Positions 53,641 through 64,000 of a stretch of DNA of 64,000 bases are shown here, in pieces (positions within the stretch are counted from its first letter, which is position 1; the number at the start of each line of letters is the position of its first letter). The notes under the pieces are model-generated. The model ran no database searches and was not told the origin of the DNA. It was given only the letters and a program-made list of their open reading frames with translations. Made by a program: the position numbers and the translations under genes. This DNA comes from Cristatella mucedo. Its lineage: Eukaryota; Bryozoa; Phylactolaemata; Cristatellidae. The DNA is taken from assembly GCA_009760855.2 (NCBI GenBank), contig WPIO01000009.1, forward strand, positions 7,994,501-8,058,500. Reading direction: 5' to 3'.

Positions 53641-54810
53641 TGGAAGATGCCTAGAAAAGGATCAGGTTCCCCGAGGGTGCCATAAAAATATTTATTATCA
53701 TTATCATAAAATTATTGTTTGTAGCTTGTGGTTAAGCCTAACGAAGAGCAAATGCCGTCTGCCATGACGGAAGTCGGCTAGACTAAGAGCGGGAAATTTC
53801 TAGGCAGATGTTAAGCACTTTTAGGGCCTTCGCGTCTACTGTGCGTGAACTCCTGAGATGGCTCAGCTTCCGATGACGTCCATTTGTACCGCTGTTCAAG
53901 GCTGTGTAAGAATTTTTTAATTTCTCCGGTCGAAGATGGCTTTTATTTTAGAAGTAAGGGTAAGCATCTGGCTTGCTAATTGTTACGCATAAGTAAATTT
54001 GTGGGCAGTCACACGCCAGAAGATCTAATCGACCAAACGGCTGGCAGTGTATTATTAGAAATCGCAGGAAGCCATGTTGAAGCAAGTGGCCACAACTGCC
54101 GACCCTAGCCTGAGTCCTAAGCCGTCACGATACAGCGAACCCAGCACCCTTTCTTTCCATGAGAAGCCGACTGCGCATTGTTTGGCTTCTGAGATGATAG
54201 CGAAGCAGCGCCCAAAACTCGGAAGCCGGGTTTCAGATTAGTCTTTCTCTGGGATGAACTTTTGGGTATCTGCGAAAATATTGCTAGGTCTCTTTTTTCG
54301 ATGGGAGGCACAGCGAGCAAACGAGATGCACAAAATGGCGCATGAAATGGCGAGCGAGCGAGCGAAAAGCGAACGAAAGCACGAAATGGCAAGCGGCAGG
54401 TAAAGAGAGCGTTCTCACTGGCACGGAGGCAGGAGGAGGCAAAACAACGCGCAGTCTTTGGCGACCAGCCGGTCATGTAGGCCACCAGCTTTAAAGCACC
54501 ACTGGGCCATAGTCACTGTCTTTTCCGACGAACTGGGATTAGACACGTGCCTTCTCTTTGCACCACAACGGTATTGACTTTCTCTGTTACACTGACGGCT
54601 GCTTTTACTTCGCCGGTTTTAATCGCCCCGTTAGCGATCGTCGCAGTGCTGACCGGTGACGCAGCCGTCTTGCTGACAGTCGCTATTGCTGTCTAAGTCA
54701 ACTGTACCGCTGCGGTCGTCTTGCTGACCTCCGTTGTCGTCTGGCGGGCAGTCGTTTTGCCGACCGGCGCGTACTCGTACACTATCGCGTGGACTGGCGT
54801 TTCGCGGACT
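53641..54810. other. Unassigned
   Basis: A LINE-A-like tail piece (CTAGAAAAGGATCAGGTTCC, ATTATCATTATC) at 53650-53710. The remainder includes a 122-codon minus frame (54117-54485) and a CpG-rich part (54590-54790) not recognised. Confidence 0.35.
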
Positions 54811-54812
54811 TG

Positions 54813-54931
<119 letters not shown>

Positions 54932-55027
54932 GTCACGTCTCTCTCTCAGCCTCTTTGTGTCTATATTAGCGTATATTAGCCACCTGAGCATGAATCTCCA
55001 CCGCATATAATAATAGGACCACCAAAT

Positions 55028-55030
<3 letters not shown>

Positions 55031-55059
<29 letters not shown>
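55031..55059. repeat. (TA)n microsatellite
   Basis: About 14 TA units. Confidence 0.95.
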
Positions 55060-55062
<3 letters not shown>

Positions 55063-55284
55063 CCACCAAATAAAATAATAATAATTCCACTGCGAAAACT
55101 GCCGCCTTGCAGGCCGCTACATCGCAGGCCACCATTGGCTGCTGCTGCTCTTGCTTCGTCGTGAAAAGCACTCGTGGACCAGACACGTTAGACACCAAAT
55201 AATTCCTTTCTTTAAAAGATTCAATATCAATGCTAGTATATTAGCCACCGAGCATGAATCTCCACCGCAGAAAATAAAAAAAAC

Positions 55285-55372
55285 AATAATAATAGTAATA
55301 GTAATGCATTTGATATAGCGCCCTCAGAGAACTCAATCTCTATCTAGGCACTTTACATTTGCTGCAATGGAA
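55285..55372 (-). mobile_element. LINE-A 3' tail fragment
   Basis: AATAATAATAGTAATAGTAA, hairpin, TTTACATTTGCTGCAATGGA. Confidence 0.78.
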
Positions 55373-55934
55373 CTTGAGAGAATTCAGCGTGCGGGAGGTC
55401 TGGAAGGCATCAAAGCAAAGGTACAACTGAGTGCAACAGACCGTGCAGAGAAGGAGAAGAATGAGGAAGAATCCTCCTGACTCGTGCACAAATGTCCTGT
55501 AACGTCGCGCTTGTAAAAAGCTGTTCAGCCTCTTCGCCTCGTCCCTATCGAAGATCGCATCATCGCTGGTGGCCGTGGATGGAGATGGATGTGACACAGC
55601 CAGCGGGATGTGGTGGCAGCCACTGGCGTGAACACGCGTACCGTGCACGCCTGCTGCTGGTTGTCGATCGCCTAGGCGGCGGCAGCGGTGGCGGAGGCGG
55701 CGGCGGCGGCGCCAAAGCTGGATTCGTGACCTGATTCGTCTGCTAAGACTCGAGCCATCACGAGTGCTGATGTGAGCCGAAGCTGGAGGTTTTTTGGAAA
55801 ATGCATGGCTGTCGCTGGAAAATTAAGCTGCACTGCTCTCAGGACATGCTCTTAAGCACGAGCTAACACCCGGAGTCAAAGCTCAACCATTGTATGCTTC
55901 GTTATTGTAATGGCCGCACAGCTTCTGCTTAGAT
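55373..55934. other. Unassigned
   Basis: Contains a GGC/GGCGGC run (55677-55710). An 80-codon plus frame ending in poly-Gly (55492-55734) is probably fortuitous. Confidence 0.3.
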
Positions 55935-56025
55935 CATGATTCCTTTGCAGCAAATGTAAAGTGCTTAAAAAGAGATTGAGTTCTCCGATGGCACTATAAA
56001 GACTGTAATATTATCATTATTATTC
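55935..56025 (+). mobile_element. LINE-A 3' tail fragment
   Basis: TTCCTTTGCAGCAAATGTAA, hairpin AGAGATTGAGTTCTCC, ATTATCATTATTATT. Confidence 0.78.
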
Positions 56026-56296
56026 CCGGGACGTTCGCCAGTTTTCGCGGTACTACCTCCATCTTGAGATAGGAGTGGTGCATATCCGGAAGAATCCTTA
56101 TGAGAATAGCTTTTCGTCAGGACTCCTCAGAGACATTTTTTTTACCCTGCCACATCTTTTCAGCCTTTTGAACTTGGTCTGGCTGTGTCCGCTCCCCGTC
56201 CTGCTGGCGGAGCTCTCGCATCAGATGCTGCCACAGTCCTGCAGTTCCGCCTCGTGCTGTCCGAATCTCACCCTCGTCGCCACTGTAATGTAGGGG

Positions 56297-56465
56297 GGCC
56301 GTGATGGCCCAATAGGTAAGGCGGTTGCTCTTCACGACCGAGGTCCCGAGGTCGTGGGTTCGAATGCTGTCATGAGCGATCCCTTGCTGCCACGCCAATT
56401 GGTTGTGATATTCTTTAAAGCTCTTCTACCGCTATAAAAAGAGGCAGTTAAATCGGCTAGTGTTT
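56297..56465 (+). mobile_element. SINE-1
   Basis: GGCCGTGATGGCCCAATAGG, GTCGTGGGTTCGAATGCTGT; body diverged, tail AGTGTTTTTCAT. Confidence 0.87.
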
Positions 56466-56694
56466 TTCATAAATTAATGTGCGGGCACATCAGAATATAG
56501 AATCGAAAACACGGCAGCAGTGTATTAAAAACCGCAGGAAGCCATGCTAGAGCTAGTGACCGTAGCGGCCGGCCCTAACTCCGGAGAATATAAAAGTCAA
56601 TTATTGGGTCGGCTGTTCTCCTTCGGTGTGAGAGACTCCGGAGTATTGATGTGAACGGACAAACGTAATTCAAGAAACCTCTTACATCTATTGA

Positions 56695-57312
56695 GTACCT
56701 CAGAGATCTGTGTTTGGTCAACTTCTTTCCACAGTTTAAACTCTCTGTCCTGTCCATGAGATCGCCAAGCACAAACTAGACTTTCACTTCAATGCAAGTG
56801 ACACTCAGTTGTACCTTTGCTTGGATACCTCATAAACCTCAAGCTTTTCCTCAACTTCCTAGCTGCACGACGTCCGCACGTGGATTGTAGCAAGCTTTCT
56901 TAAATTGAATGAGTTTAAGACCAACTTACCAGTTATGGGAAATCCAAGTGTGATTCAGAAATTGAAAAAACCCAAAGCTCAAAATCGGCTCTGCCAGCAT
57001 TTATCCTTCTTAATTTGGACGAAATATAGTGTGCTGTTCTAAAGTGATCTTTCATCAGACGACTTCATCAACCCCACAGTCAAGTCTGCCTACTTTCAGC
57101 TATATAAAATTTCTAAAACTCGGGTTTGCTTAGACAGGGATACTAAATCTAAATTGGTTCATGCATTTGCATCTCGTTTCGACTTTTATAACTCACTGCT
57201 TGCTGGTCTACCGCAGTGTGCAATCAGGCACTTACAGTGTCTGCAAAATTTCGCCACTAGGGTTGTCAGGAGTTGCAGTTGCCACATCAAACTTTACCCT
57301 CCGACCTGCACT

Positions 57313-57314
<2 letters not shown>
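56695..57314 (+). mobile_element. LINE-A RT fragment cut by a microsatellite
   Basis: HKLDFHFNASDTQLYLCLDT (decayed YADD), ASFLKLNEFKTNLPVMGNPS, then SRFDFYNSLLAGLPQCAIRH. It stops at LHWQ where a (GA)n tract begins; the rest of the LINE is missing. Confidence 0.85.
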
Positions 57315-57406
<92 letters not shown>

Positions 57407-57592
57407 GAGACAGACAGACAGACAGAGGGAGACAGAGAGACACAGAGAGACACAGAGAGACAGACAGACACAGAGAGACAGACAGACACAGAAAGACAGA
57501 CAGACACAGAAAGACAGACAGAAAGACAGAGAGACAGACAGGGACAAAGAGACGGAGGCAGAGAGACAGAACAGAAAGACAGTCAGAAAGAC

Positions 57593-57623
<31 letters not shown>

Positions 57624-57670
57624 CTGAGACAGAAGAGACACAGTCGGAGACAAAGACAGTGAAATAGAGA
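57315..57670. repeat. (GA)n grading into (GACA)n satellite
   Basis: Pure GA to about 57410, then GACAGACA and GAGACACA variants. Explains all Arg/Glu/Asp/Thr-repeat and Ser/Leu/Cys-repeat ORFs here. Confidence 0.97.
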
Positions 57671-57804
57671 CAGATAAAAATAGAGAGAGAGACGCTGACG
57701 AACCCAAATAGCAGCCGGAGCCAACTAAGTCGTCGCTCGGATCGTGATATGCTATCCCCTTTTCTACTGTTTCTGTAGATAAAATAACATCTTGTCGTGA
57801 GAGA

Positions 57805-57872
57805 GCCGTAACGTACCCGAATAGAGCTTAAGTACTCTTATGGTGCTGTACAAGCGATCTATGATAGCTATC
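57805..57872 (+). mobile_element. SINE-2 tail fragment
   Basis: GTACCCGAATAGAGCTTAAG and GGTGCTGTACAAGC; 3' half only. Confidence 0.5.
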
Positions 57873-57979
57873 GTTATTACGCGCTATCAACGCAAGAGGG
57901 AGAGCACTATCCAGGAAAGCCTCGTGTTATCTGACTAGTTATCCCATCAGAGACTTTCTTATGCACAAAAAATTAAAAA

Positions 57980-58153
57980 AAATCTAGCTGATTTAACAAC
58001 CTCTTTTGTATAGCGACAGAAGAGCCTTGTCGGCTGTCACCACCACTTGCACTGGCAACACGGAATTGCCCAATGCTGGATTCGAGCCCACGACCTCGGG
58101 ATCGAGGTCGTGAAATGCAACCGCCTCATCTAGTGGGCTATGACGGCTCACCA
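57980..58153 (-). mobile_element. SINE-1
   Basis: ATCTAGCTGATTTAACAACC to GTGGGCTATGACGGCTCACC; perfect CCTCGGGATCGAGG palindrome in the tRNA-like region. Confidence 0.9.
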
Positions 58154-59100
58154 TGTAAGACGTAAGCCTAAGATTATGCTACACTCTGCTTATAATGATC
58201 GCAATTCCGCAATCGTTAATAAGCTGTTGAGGCAGCTGCAATTCATGTCCAATCGAAACCGGTCCGAGCGTCGTTCAGAGCGTCTGCGTGCGAGCCCCAA
58301 CTCGAGTCAAAGCTCTGCCATTATCTGACCGTCGTCGGATGCTCACTGGCCCACATAGCGGTACAAATTTCAAGTTCAAGGTTGTGAGGTTCCGTGGTTT
58401 CCTTTGAGCCCCGAGTTAGCTCCGTTGTCAGCAAAGTAGTCCCCGGCCGATTATGGCCGGCCCGTGTTTCGATACCCGAGTCCTGGCTGAAGCGTCTCGA
58501 GCCGTCTCAACGTCCGGGTCTGAAGCGCTCAAAGCGTCTGAAATTTGTGAGAGTGCGCAGTCCTATCGGGCTATCGAGGGGCTCTCAGGTTATTGACGCC
58601 AGCCTGGATCGTCTGATTGGTCCAAACGGCCGAGTGCTGACGGGCGTGGCGGCGAACTTGGCCGCGCCGAAAATCCTTGAGCGAAAAAATACGCGTCCGA
58701 AAGAAATTTCCCGAGCATCATTTGCCTTCGTTTTCTGAGTCTGCGTGGCAGATTTTTTTTTTTATCAAACGTCTATTTATGAGCATAATATTTCGTGATA
58801 ACCGCAAGAAACATCTTACCAACGCTTAGCAAGTTTACAGCTGGAAGAAGTTGTTATTTAACGCGACGCCACTTAAGAGGTCGGAGCCACCGGAAGAAGA
58901 ATAAAATTCCTCTAACCACAACTTATAGGATTAAAATAACGAAATTTTGATGAAACAACGTGTTTATTAATATGCAGATACATCGCTCGCTAATATTTGC
59001 TTCGATACAAATGTTGCCGAGTCGACTTCAAAAATGAAGGTGGTTCGCGAAGGGGGCAATTTCTTCACGCTGATTTCCACAACACTCAAAATACCGTCGT
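58154..59100. other. Unassigned, with a 114-codon plus frame
   Basis: 58394-58738 (starting MVSFEPRVSSVVSKVV) is open and basic but has no recognisable domain. The surrounding DNA is CpG-rich to about 58.7 kb, then AT-rich. Confidence 0.3.
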
Positions 59101-59159
59101 CAATCCATGCCGTCAGCATAATACGGTCATACAGAAAGCTATGGTCATAGAAAATTTAG

Positions 59160-59760
59160 TTTCTAGTTTTTCCTGGCGCTGCACGAGGTAATAGCCGCGG
59201 GCGGCTCCCGCGGTCTCACCCGGTGGCCAATTGGCATTGTCCTGCAGAAAGGCGAGTACCCGCCCCCAACAACACTGATCGTCCAGTAGACACAGCGACT
59301 GAATTATAGCGCTTTGCAGTGAGTCCGTTTCTTTTTTTGCGGCTCCCGCGTCGCTGGTTACACGCTTCTGTCCATGTGGAGAAGGCGTGTACGGACAGCG
59401 GCGCTAAATGCGCGCCGGAGGGGAAGGCCGGGTTTTATTTGATCAGTCCGTTAAGTTTGGCTGACCAACCCGCTCGTGCGTGAGAGAGAGAGAGAGAGAG
59501 AGAGGGCGAGCGAGCGAGAGCGACGTCTCCAGCGATCTCCGTTTGTCAGCTGACAGGGCGCAGGGTAAGGCACTCGCCGGTTTGGCGCGCTTGGCGTGGC
59601 CTGCGCGGGCGAGTTCAATTTCGACACAGCTTCCTTGCCGGGAGACAGGTAAGTCACGCGGCTGCTCAAGGTGGTCCCGGATTCATAGCCAGCACGGCAC
59701 ACACGTTCTTGCACGCAATCCGCGACGGGCGATGTCAGCAGTGCGTCACATCAGCGCTGG
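59160..59760 (+). promoter_or_regulatory. CpG island with candidate 5' exon donor
   Basis: GC-rich and CpG-dense, with a CCAAT motif (GGTGGCCAATTGG near 59225). A strong donor GAGACAG|GTAAGTCACG lies at about 59647. Consistent with the promoter and untranslated first exon of a plus-strand gene whose coding part was not found in the window. A (GA)n run lies at 59481-59504. Confidence 0.35.
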
Positions 59761-60046
59761 GGACGGACGTTTCGAGACATTCTTAGGCCCTCAGCTTGGC
59801 AAAGTTGGAGGCGCTCGAGCCGACTACTTAAGTGGGCTGTCTTGCCAAGCTCTTGTTGAGCTCGAGTTGAGGGAACTTGAGCTACTTTCCTCTTTGAGCT
59901 ACTCACGCTTCCGAAATAAGGTTCAGTTCTCGCGAATGAGGGCTTATGTTTACAGTGTGCGGGTCGCAGCGAGCCTGACTGGTGTCTTTTTAAATGTGAA
60001 GTCAGCGTTGTCGTAGCATCAGTCGGGAGTGAGTTCCATGCTTAAA

Positions 60047-60213
60047 AAGATAAGCTGCTTTAACAGGCTTTTTATATGGCCGTAGAAGAGCCCTAACGGC
60101 TATCACCACCACTTGCAGTGGGTAATAAAGGATCGCCAACTGCAGGACTTGAACCCTTGACCTGGGTCATGAAGAGTGAGCACCTTACCTCCTGATCAAA
60201 GACCCAGGGGCCT
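60047..60213 (-). mobile_element. SINE-1 (second subfamily)
   Basis: AGATAAGCTGCTTTAACAGG, AACGGCTATCACCACCACTT, ACTTGAACCCTTGACCTGGG, ending GATCAAAGACCCAGGGG. Confidence 0.85.
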
Positions 60214-60408
60214 TAAATACTATTATTATTAATATATATATATTTGTAATCAGTCATCATCCTTTGAGTTCGTACAGTATTTATATACAGCTTCTGAGGT
60301 TTTAACATATTGCAGCAATTGTTGCTATCACCCAAGCCTCTCAACTAGTGGAGCTCAATCATTATAACCTCATTTGAACATGATTCGATGGCCATTTGAA
60401 TTCATATA

Positions 60409-60444
<36 letters not shown>
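60409..60444. repeat. (TA)n microsatellite
   Basis: About 17 TA units. Confidence 0.95.
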
Positions 60445-60446
<2 letters not shown>

Positions 60447-60580
60447 CGGGTCGGAAGCTGTGTGGTCCCTATTCCTGAACCGGGAGTCGCTGGTAGCCGC
60501 CCCCCCCAACGGCAGGGTAGGGTTCCTCCAGCTGTAATGTAATGTACTGCATTCTATAATTTCAATAAATATTTCTATAC

Positions 60581-60625
60581 ACACACAGAGACACACACAG
60601 AGACACACACACACACACACACACA

Positions 60626-60658
<33 letters not shown>

Positions 60659-60659
60659 G
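60581..60659. repeat. Compound (CA)n / (TA)n microsatellite
   Basis: CACACAGAGACACAC variants, CA repeats, then TA repeats. Confidence 0.95.
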
Positions 60660-60754
60660 TCTGAACAGGCATAGCCAGGGTTAACTGACCTGCCAGACCT
60701 TACCTGAATGGACATGTCGAGTGGCAAGGTGTGTGACTCATTCCATCAAACTCT

Positions 60755-60815
60755 TCTGCGTAACACCCACATGGTCTTTATGACTATGTGAAGTTACAGA
60801 CGGAGATACATAAAT
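60755..60815 (+). mobile_element. LINE-B tail fragment
   Basis: CTTCTGCGTAACACCCACAT, GAAGTTACAGACGGAGATAC: the LINE-B 3' end in plus orientation. Confidence 0.65.
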
Positions 60816-61265
60816 CGGTCTAGGTGGGGGTAAGGATCCATTCGTTAGCCGCATGTCTTACGTGAGAACTTCTCCACCGGTTTCCTTCCCGTGCTAAGCG
60901 CCCACCGCCTCTGCACGCTGAGAGAACTGCCGGGTGCTTCATTTCTGTGCCGGGGCATTTCTCGGTGGGCACCCCAGTGGCTCAGCACGAAGTGCAAACG
61001 ATAGGTGCCACACCGGATTCGGTGCAGGCTGTGCAGTTTCGAGGCCGGCGATGGCTCAGCCATGTGGTGTGGCTTGGCAGCTCTGTTAGGTGACCTCGGC
61101 TCGATGCCATCCGGCTCTCCAGGCGTTGGCTCTCGATGAACTCTCTTCCTTCATCGATATCCGTTCTCGGTGGTGGACGATCTAGCCATTACTCCCTCCA
61201 CCGAGACCGACAGGCCCACTCATCACGATTAGCCGCGAAGACATGCTGCATATGTCAGCTCAGCA
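60816..61265. other. Unassigned
   Basis: No family recognised; a 72-codon minus frame (60845-61063) has no visible domain. Confidence 0.3.
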
Positions 61266-61266
61266 G

Positions 61267-61268
<2 letters not shown>

Positions 61269-61355
<87 letters not shown>

Positions 61356-61363
61356 GGGGGGGG
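61269..61363. repeat. (GT)n microsatellite plus G-run
   Basis: About 42 GT units followed by an 11-G run; accounts for the Cys/Val and His/Thr repeat ORFs. Confidence 0.98.
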
Positions 61364-61719
61364 TGCGTTTGTGCTAGGCATGTTTTTCCTTTCATATCGG
61401 CTTGTGTCCGACGATAGTGCAGCTGTTGCTGCTTCCTTACTCGCATGAGAAGCTTTGTCGGAGTGGTTGGACATTGCTGAGGGTACTGAGGAGTGGCTAC
61501 TAGGCCACGCCCCGGTGACTTGCAGAATCTGCTGCTACGACGCAGCAGCTCGTATTTGAACTGTCGCGGTCTTTGCCCCGAAGTCTTTACAGGCCGTGCA
61601 GAGCTGGGGGCTTCAGCGTCTGATTCTCAGGGGTAACAGCTGAAACTGGACAGCACCAGTGCTTACGTGTGGTGGTTTCCGGAATAACACCAGATACTTT
61701 GCAATTTGCTCTTATTGGT

Positions 61720-61998
61720 GAAGCTAAAAATGCATTTATTTATCACTGGATTTAGTGGATCCGTGAGATTAATCTTTTGTATGCTTATGCATGCTGACAC
61801 TGTGCATGCTGCCACTCACCATATTTGCATGCTGATCCTATGCATATCGCCTCTAACCATGTTATACCTGTTTACATTGAGCATGCTACGATTAAACCAT
61901 TCGATAATACTTCCTTTGAAACAAACGTAAAGTGCCTAGAAAGCGATTAAGTTCTCTGAGGATGCTATATAAATGTAATAATTTAATAATAATAATTT
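61720..61998 (+). mobile_element. LINE-A 3' UTR and tail
   Basis: CACTGTGCATGCTGCCACTC, ACCATATTTGCATGCTGATC, AAAGTGCCTAGAAAGCGATT, then an AAT/ATT tail. Confidence 0.85.
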
Positions 61999-62076
61999 TA
62001 TTATTATTATTATAGAGAGTGAAGGCCCCTGTTACATTCGTGAATCTTTGAGGGACAGTAGTGCTGTGCATGTACC

Positions 62077-62160
62077 TGTGTGTGTGTGTGCGCGTGTGTG
62101 TTGCATGAGCATGCCTACGCGCACGTGAGCATGCCTCGTGCACACGTGTGCGCGTTTGTC
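62077..62160. repeat. Imperfect (TG)n / CACG-rich tract
   Basis: TGTGTGTGTGTGCGCGTGTG and a following palindrome-rich GCATG/CACGTG stretch. Confidence 0.85.
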
Positions 62161-63170
62161 CAGTTCGGTTACGTATTCCCACACTGTGACATACGTTGAC
62201 CTTAGATTGTCTTACATTTTCCCCCTGGAGTGCTTGAAAAGGTACTGTCAAGACGTGCATCTTTGGTGTCGCCGTTGGGGATGCTAGATTTATAGCCGCC
62301 GATGTTTGCTTACTCACTTAGATCTTCACTTTCAAATCAGCCACCTTAGCCGTGTGTGAAGATCCTGCAGTGACCCCCGTAAAAATGGATCTGTTTATCT
62401 GGTTGGACATGTGTTTGCCAGAGATCTGGGTTCACACCTCGTTCAATGTCGACTATCCAGTTGTCTTGTCTTGGATGTCGCTTCCGTTCAGGAAAGTCTG
62501 CCACGGCAGACTGGCTGCTGCTGCTGCTCGCCAGCCCAAGCTTGGGCGGTGGCAGAGGGAGGCAATGAGGGCAAGCGTGCAAGCTACCAGCTCACACAGC
62601 CTGCAGCACTGTATGAGCTGGTAGCTTATTTAATTGCAGCCAGGAGAGAATTCGATCGCGCGTTGATACTGCTACTTTACGAAGCAATCGGTTTGCGGAG
62701 GTGCTTGGTTCAGCCAGGCAGGCTTGCTACCTTCAGAGGCTGTGGCTGCTGGCTCATCGTGGAGGCCTTCCCCGGGTGCCGTCACTGGCTGGCACACCCG
62801 CGGCATGGGTGCCTGGTGTGTCGAGTGACGTCAATGCATTAGGACGCCATTGGAGAACAATGCTTTCGAATGTGCAAGGCTTTCGCTCGACAAACATTTC
62901 GTTTCTTCTGGCTCTCGACCTCTGGCTTTGCCATCGTCATTTATAGACCACTCTAAAACCGTGAGCCAGCAATGGGAACAGGCGAGCACGGTCGTGTCAC
63001 GACCTGCCTTCTTTGTCTGAGCTGTTTGAGAACAATGATTTGATTGAATAGGTTTGCCAAGGCCTGCTGCTGCTGCTCTCGGCTCTCAGCTGGCCAGCGA
63101 CCTTGATCTTGTGTGGTAATGGTCAAGCACGTGCTGGTGAAAAAAGAAAAGCGTAACAAACAGCGAAGTC
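62161..63170. other. Unassigned
   Basis: Overlapping plus frames 62352-62624, 62411-62842 and 62701-62946 are open but show no domain or splice-bounded conserved exon I can name. Small CTG-repeat patches. Confidence 0.3.
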
Positions 63171-63172
63171 CA

Positions 63173-63330
63173 GCCGATTAAACAGCATCATTTATACAGA
63201 GGCAGGAGAGCATTAGCAGCAGGTCACCTCACTCGTAATAAAATATTTAAATATAATTTAAATAGATTTAATAATATTTAAACAATTGCCTCCGGCAGGA
63301 TTTCAACCAGCGACTCCGGTCATGAGGTGC
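63173..63330 (-). mobile_element. SINE-1, with an AT-rich insertion
   Basis: AGCCGATTAAACAGCATCAT, then an internal AT-rich block (63238-63280) replacing part of the body, then CAGGATTTCAACCAGCGACT. Confidence 0.6.
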
Positions 63331-64000
63331 TGGCTCCCTACCCTTCGGCAAAGAGCGGGTGCACGTGCTCATTTGATCGGTATAGTAAGATGGATCTCGA
63401 AAGAGTTGACACGGTCCATCACCTTTGTTTCATGGATAAACCTAGTCGCATCGTGGGAACAAAGGGAGAACTGCTGTCGACTTCTAGCAGCCACCATCAA
63501 CCACGCGTGGCACTCTTTTAAAGAAGAGCAATTATTAAATTGACTAGTCATACCTTCTCTGGCAGAGTGGTAGCTCTTCGAAGGCAGGATCAATTCAGGA
63601 CTTCGCAGAGTAGCCAGACATAGTTGGCGGTAAGCACAGCGGGCCTCCCGTTCACGGGCTCTTGTGCAGTGGGTCGGTCATCTGTGCAAGCTCGCCATGC
63701 ACAGCCTGACTGGGACGCCTGGAGGCGACAGAGCTTTCTCCTAAAAACTTGATCTCGTCGGTTTTTGGCTTTTTGTCGGCTGCTCAAGCTCGAGTCAATC
63801 AGAATGCTGCTGCTGCTGCTGCATCTATGAGTCGCGCCCCAATGCAATCGGTGGGCACTGCAGCTGCCGGTGTGCTCACTGGGAAATGACGATGTCGAAG
63901 CTAACCCTGTTATTAGCTATGTTGCCAGTATGCTACTTACTTCTCCTTTGGTGGCCGCTACCTCTCCATATAGCCAGCCGAACCAGAGAGGACAGTATTT
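63331..64000. other. Unassigned
   Basis: No recognisable gene or repeat; short CTG tract near 63808. Confidence 0.3.

Noticed and set aside
57154-57724. Long Arg/Glu/Asp/Thr or Cys/Leu/Ser repeat ORFs
   Set aside because: They are (GA)n and (GACA)n translations; only the first part (to about 57314) has LINE-A coding origin.

Overview
This is eukaryotic, animal nuclear DNA: spliced genes with canonical splice sites, long introns, many non-LTR retrotransposon (LINE) and tRNA-derived SINE copies, and simple-sequence tracts. The two host proteins are clearly animal but diverged from my recollection of the vertebrate sequences. With the mix of repeats, this points to an invertebrate. A lophotrochozoan such as a gastropod mollusc is my best guess, not proven. 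No bacterial-type operon, CRISPR array or RNA gene was found.

Two host genes can be rebuilt exon by exon, both on the minus strand. (1) NDUFB5, an accessory subunit of mitochondrial complex I, has five coding exons between 19245 and 9705. Phases agree at every junction and the product is 189 aa. Intron 1 is 7.65 kb and full of repeats, and intron 3 is a GC-AG intron. (2) PDE6D, the prenyl-binding protein delta (a carrier of lipidated small GTPases that works with ARL2/ARL3), has six coding exons between 38800 and 31263. It includes a 26-nt microexon and encodes 147 aa. The two genes share orientation, lie about 12 kb apart and have no obvious functional link.

Almost everything else is repeats. 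LINE-A (CR1/L2/Rex1-like reverse transcriptase C-terminus, 3' hairpin, ATT-repeat tail) occurs more than 25 times. LINE-B has a different reverse transcriptase and an ACATT-type tail. SINE-1 is a tRNA-derived family with an ATTT tail and 18 copies. SINE-2 is tRNA-derived with a 3' end matching LINE-A. A decayed LTR retrotransposon fills about 46.8-51.3 kb on the minus strand, and an LTR-like block lies at 19.83-20.1 kb. A Tc1/mariner transposase relic sits in PDE6D intron 4. A 186-bp hAT MITE of the SPIN/OC1 type, with terminal inverted repeats and a near-perfect 8-bp target duplication, is at 39468-39653.

Layout: 1-9.7 kb, repeats and a 291-bp tandem duplication; 9.7-19.3 kb, NDUFB5; 19.3-31.2 kb, LTR block, LINEs and SINEs; 31.2-38.8 kb, PDE6D; 39-46.8 kb, SPIN-like MITE, LINEs and SINEs; 46.8-51.3 kb, LTR retrotransposon; 52-64 kb, LINE-B, microsatellites, and a CpG-rich block near 59.1-59.7 kb that could be the promoter of a plus-strand gene beyond the window. 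Unassigned stretches are listed as such. All family and homology statements come from reading translations against memory, not from database searches.
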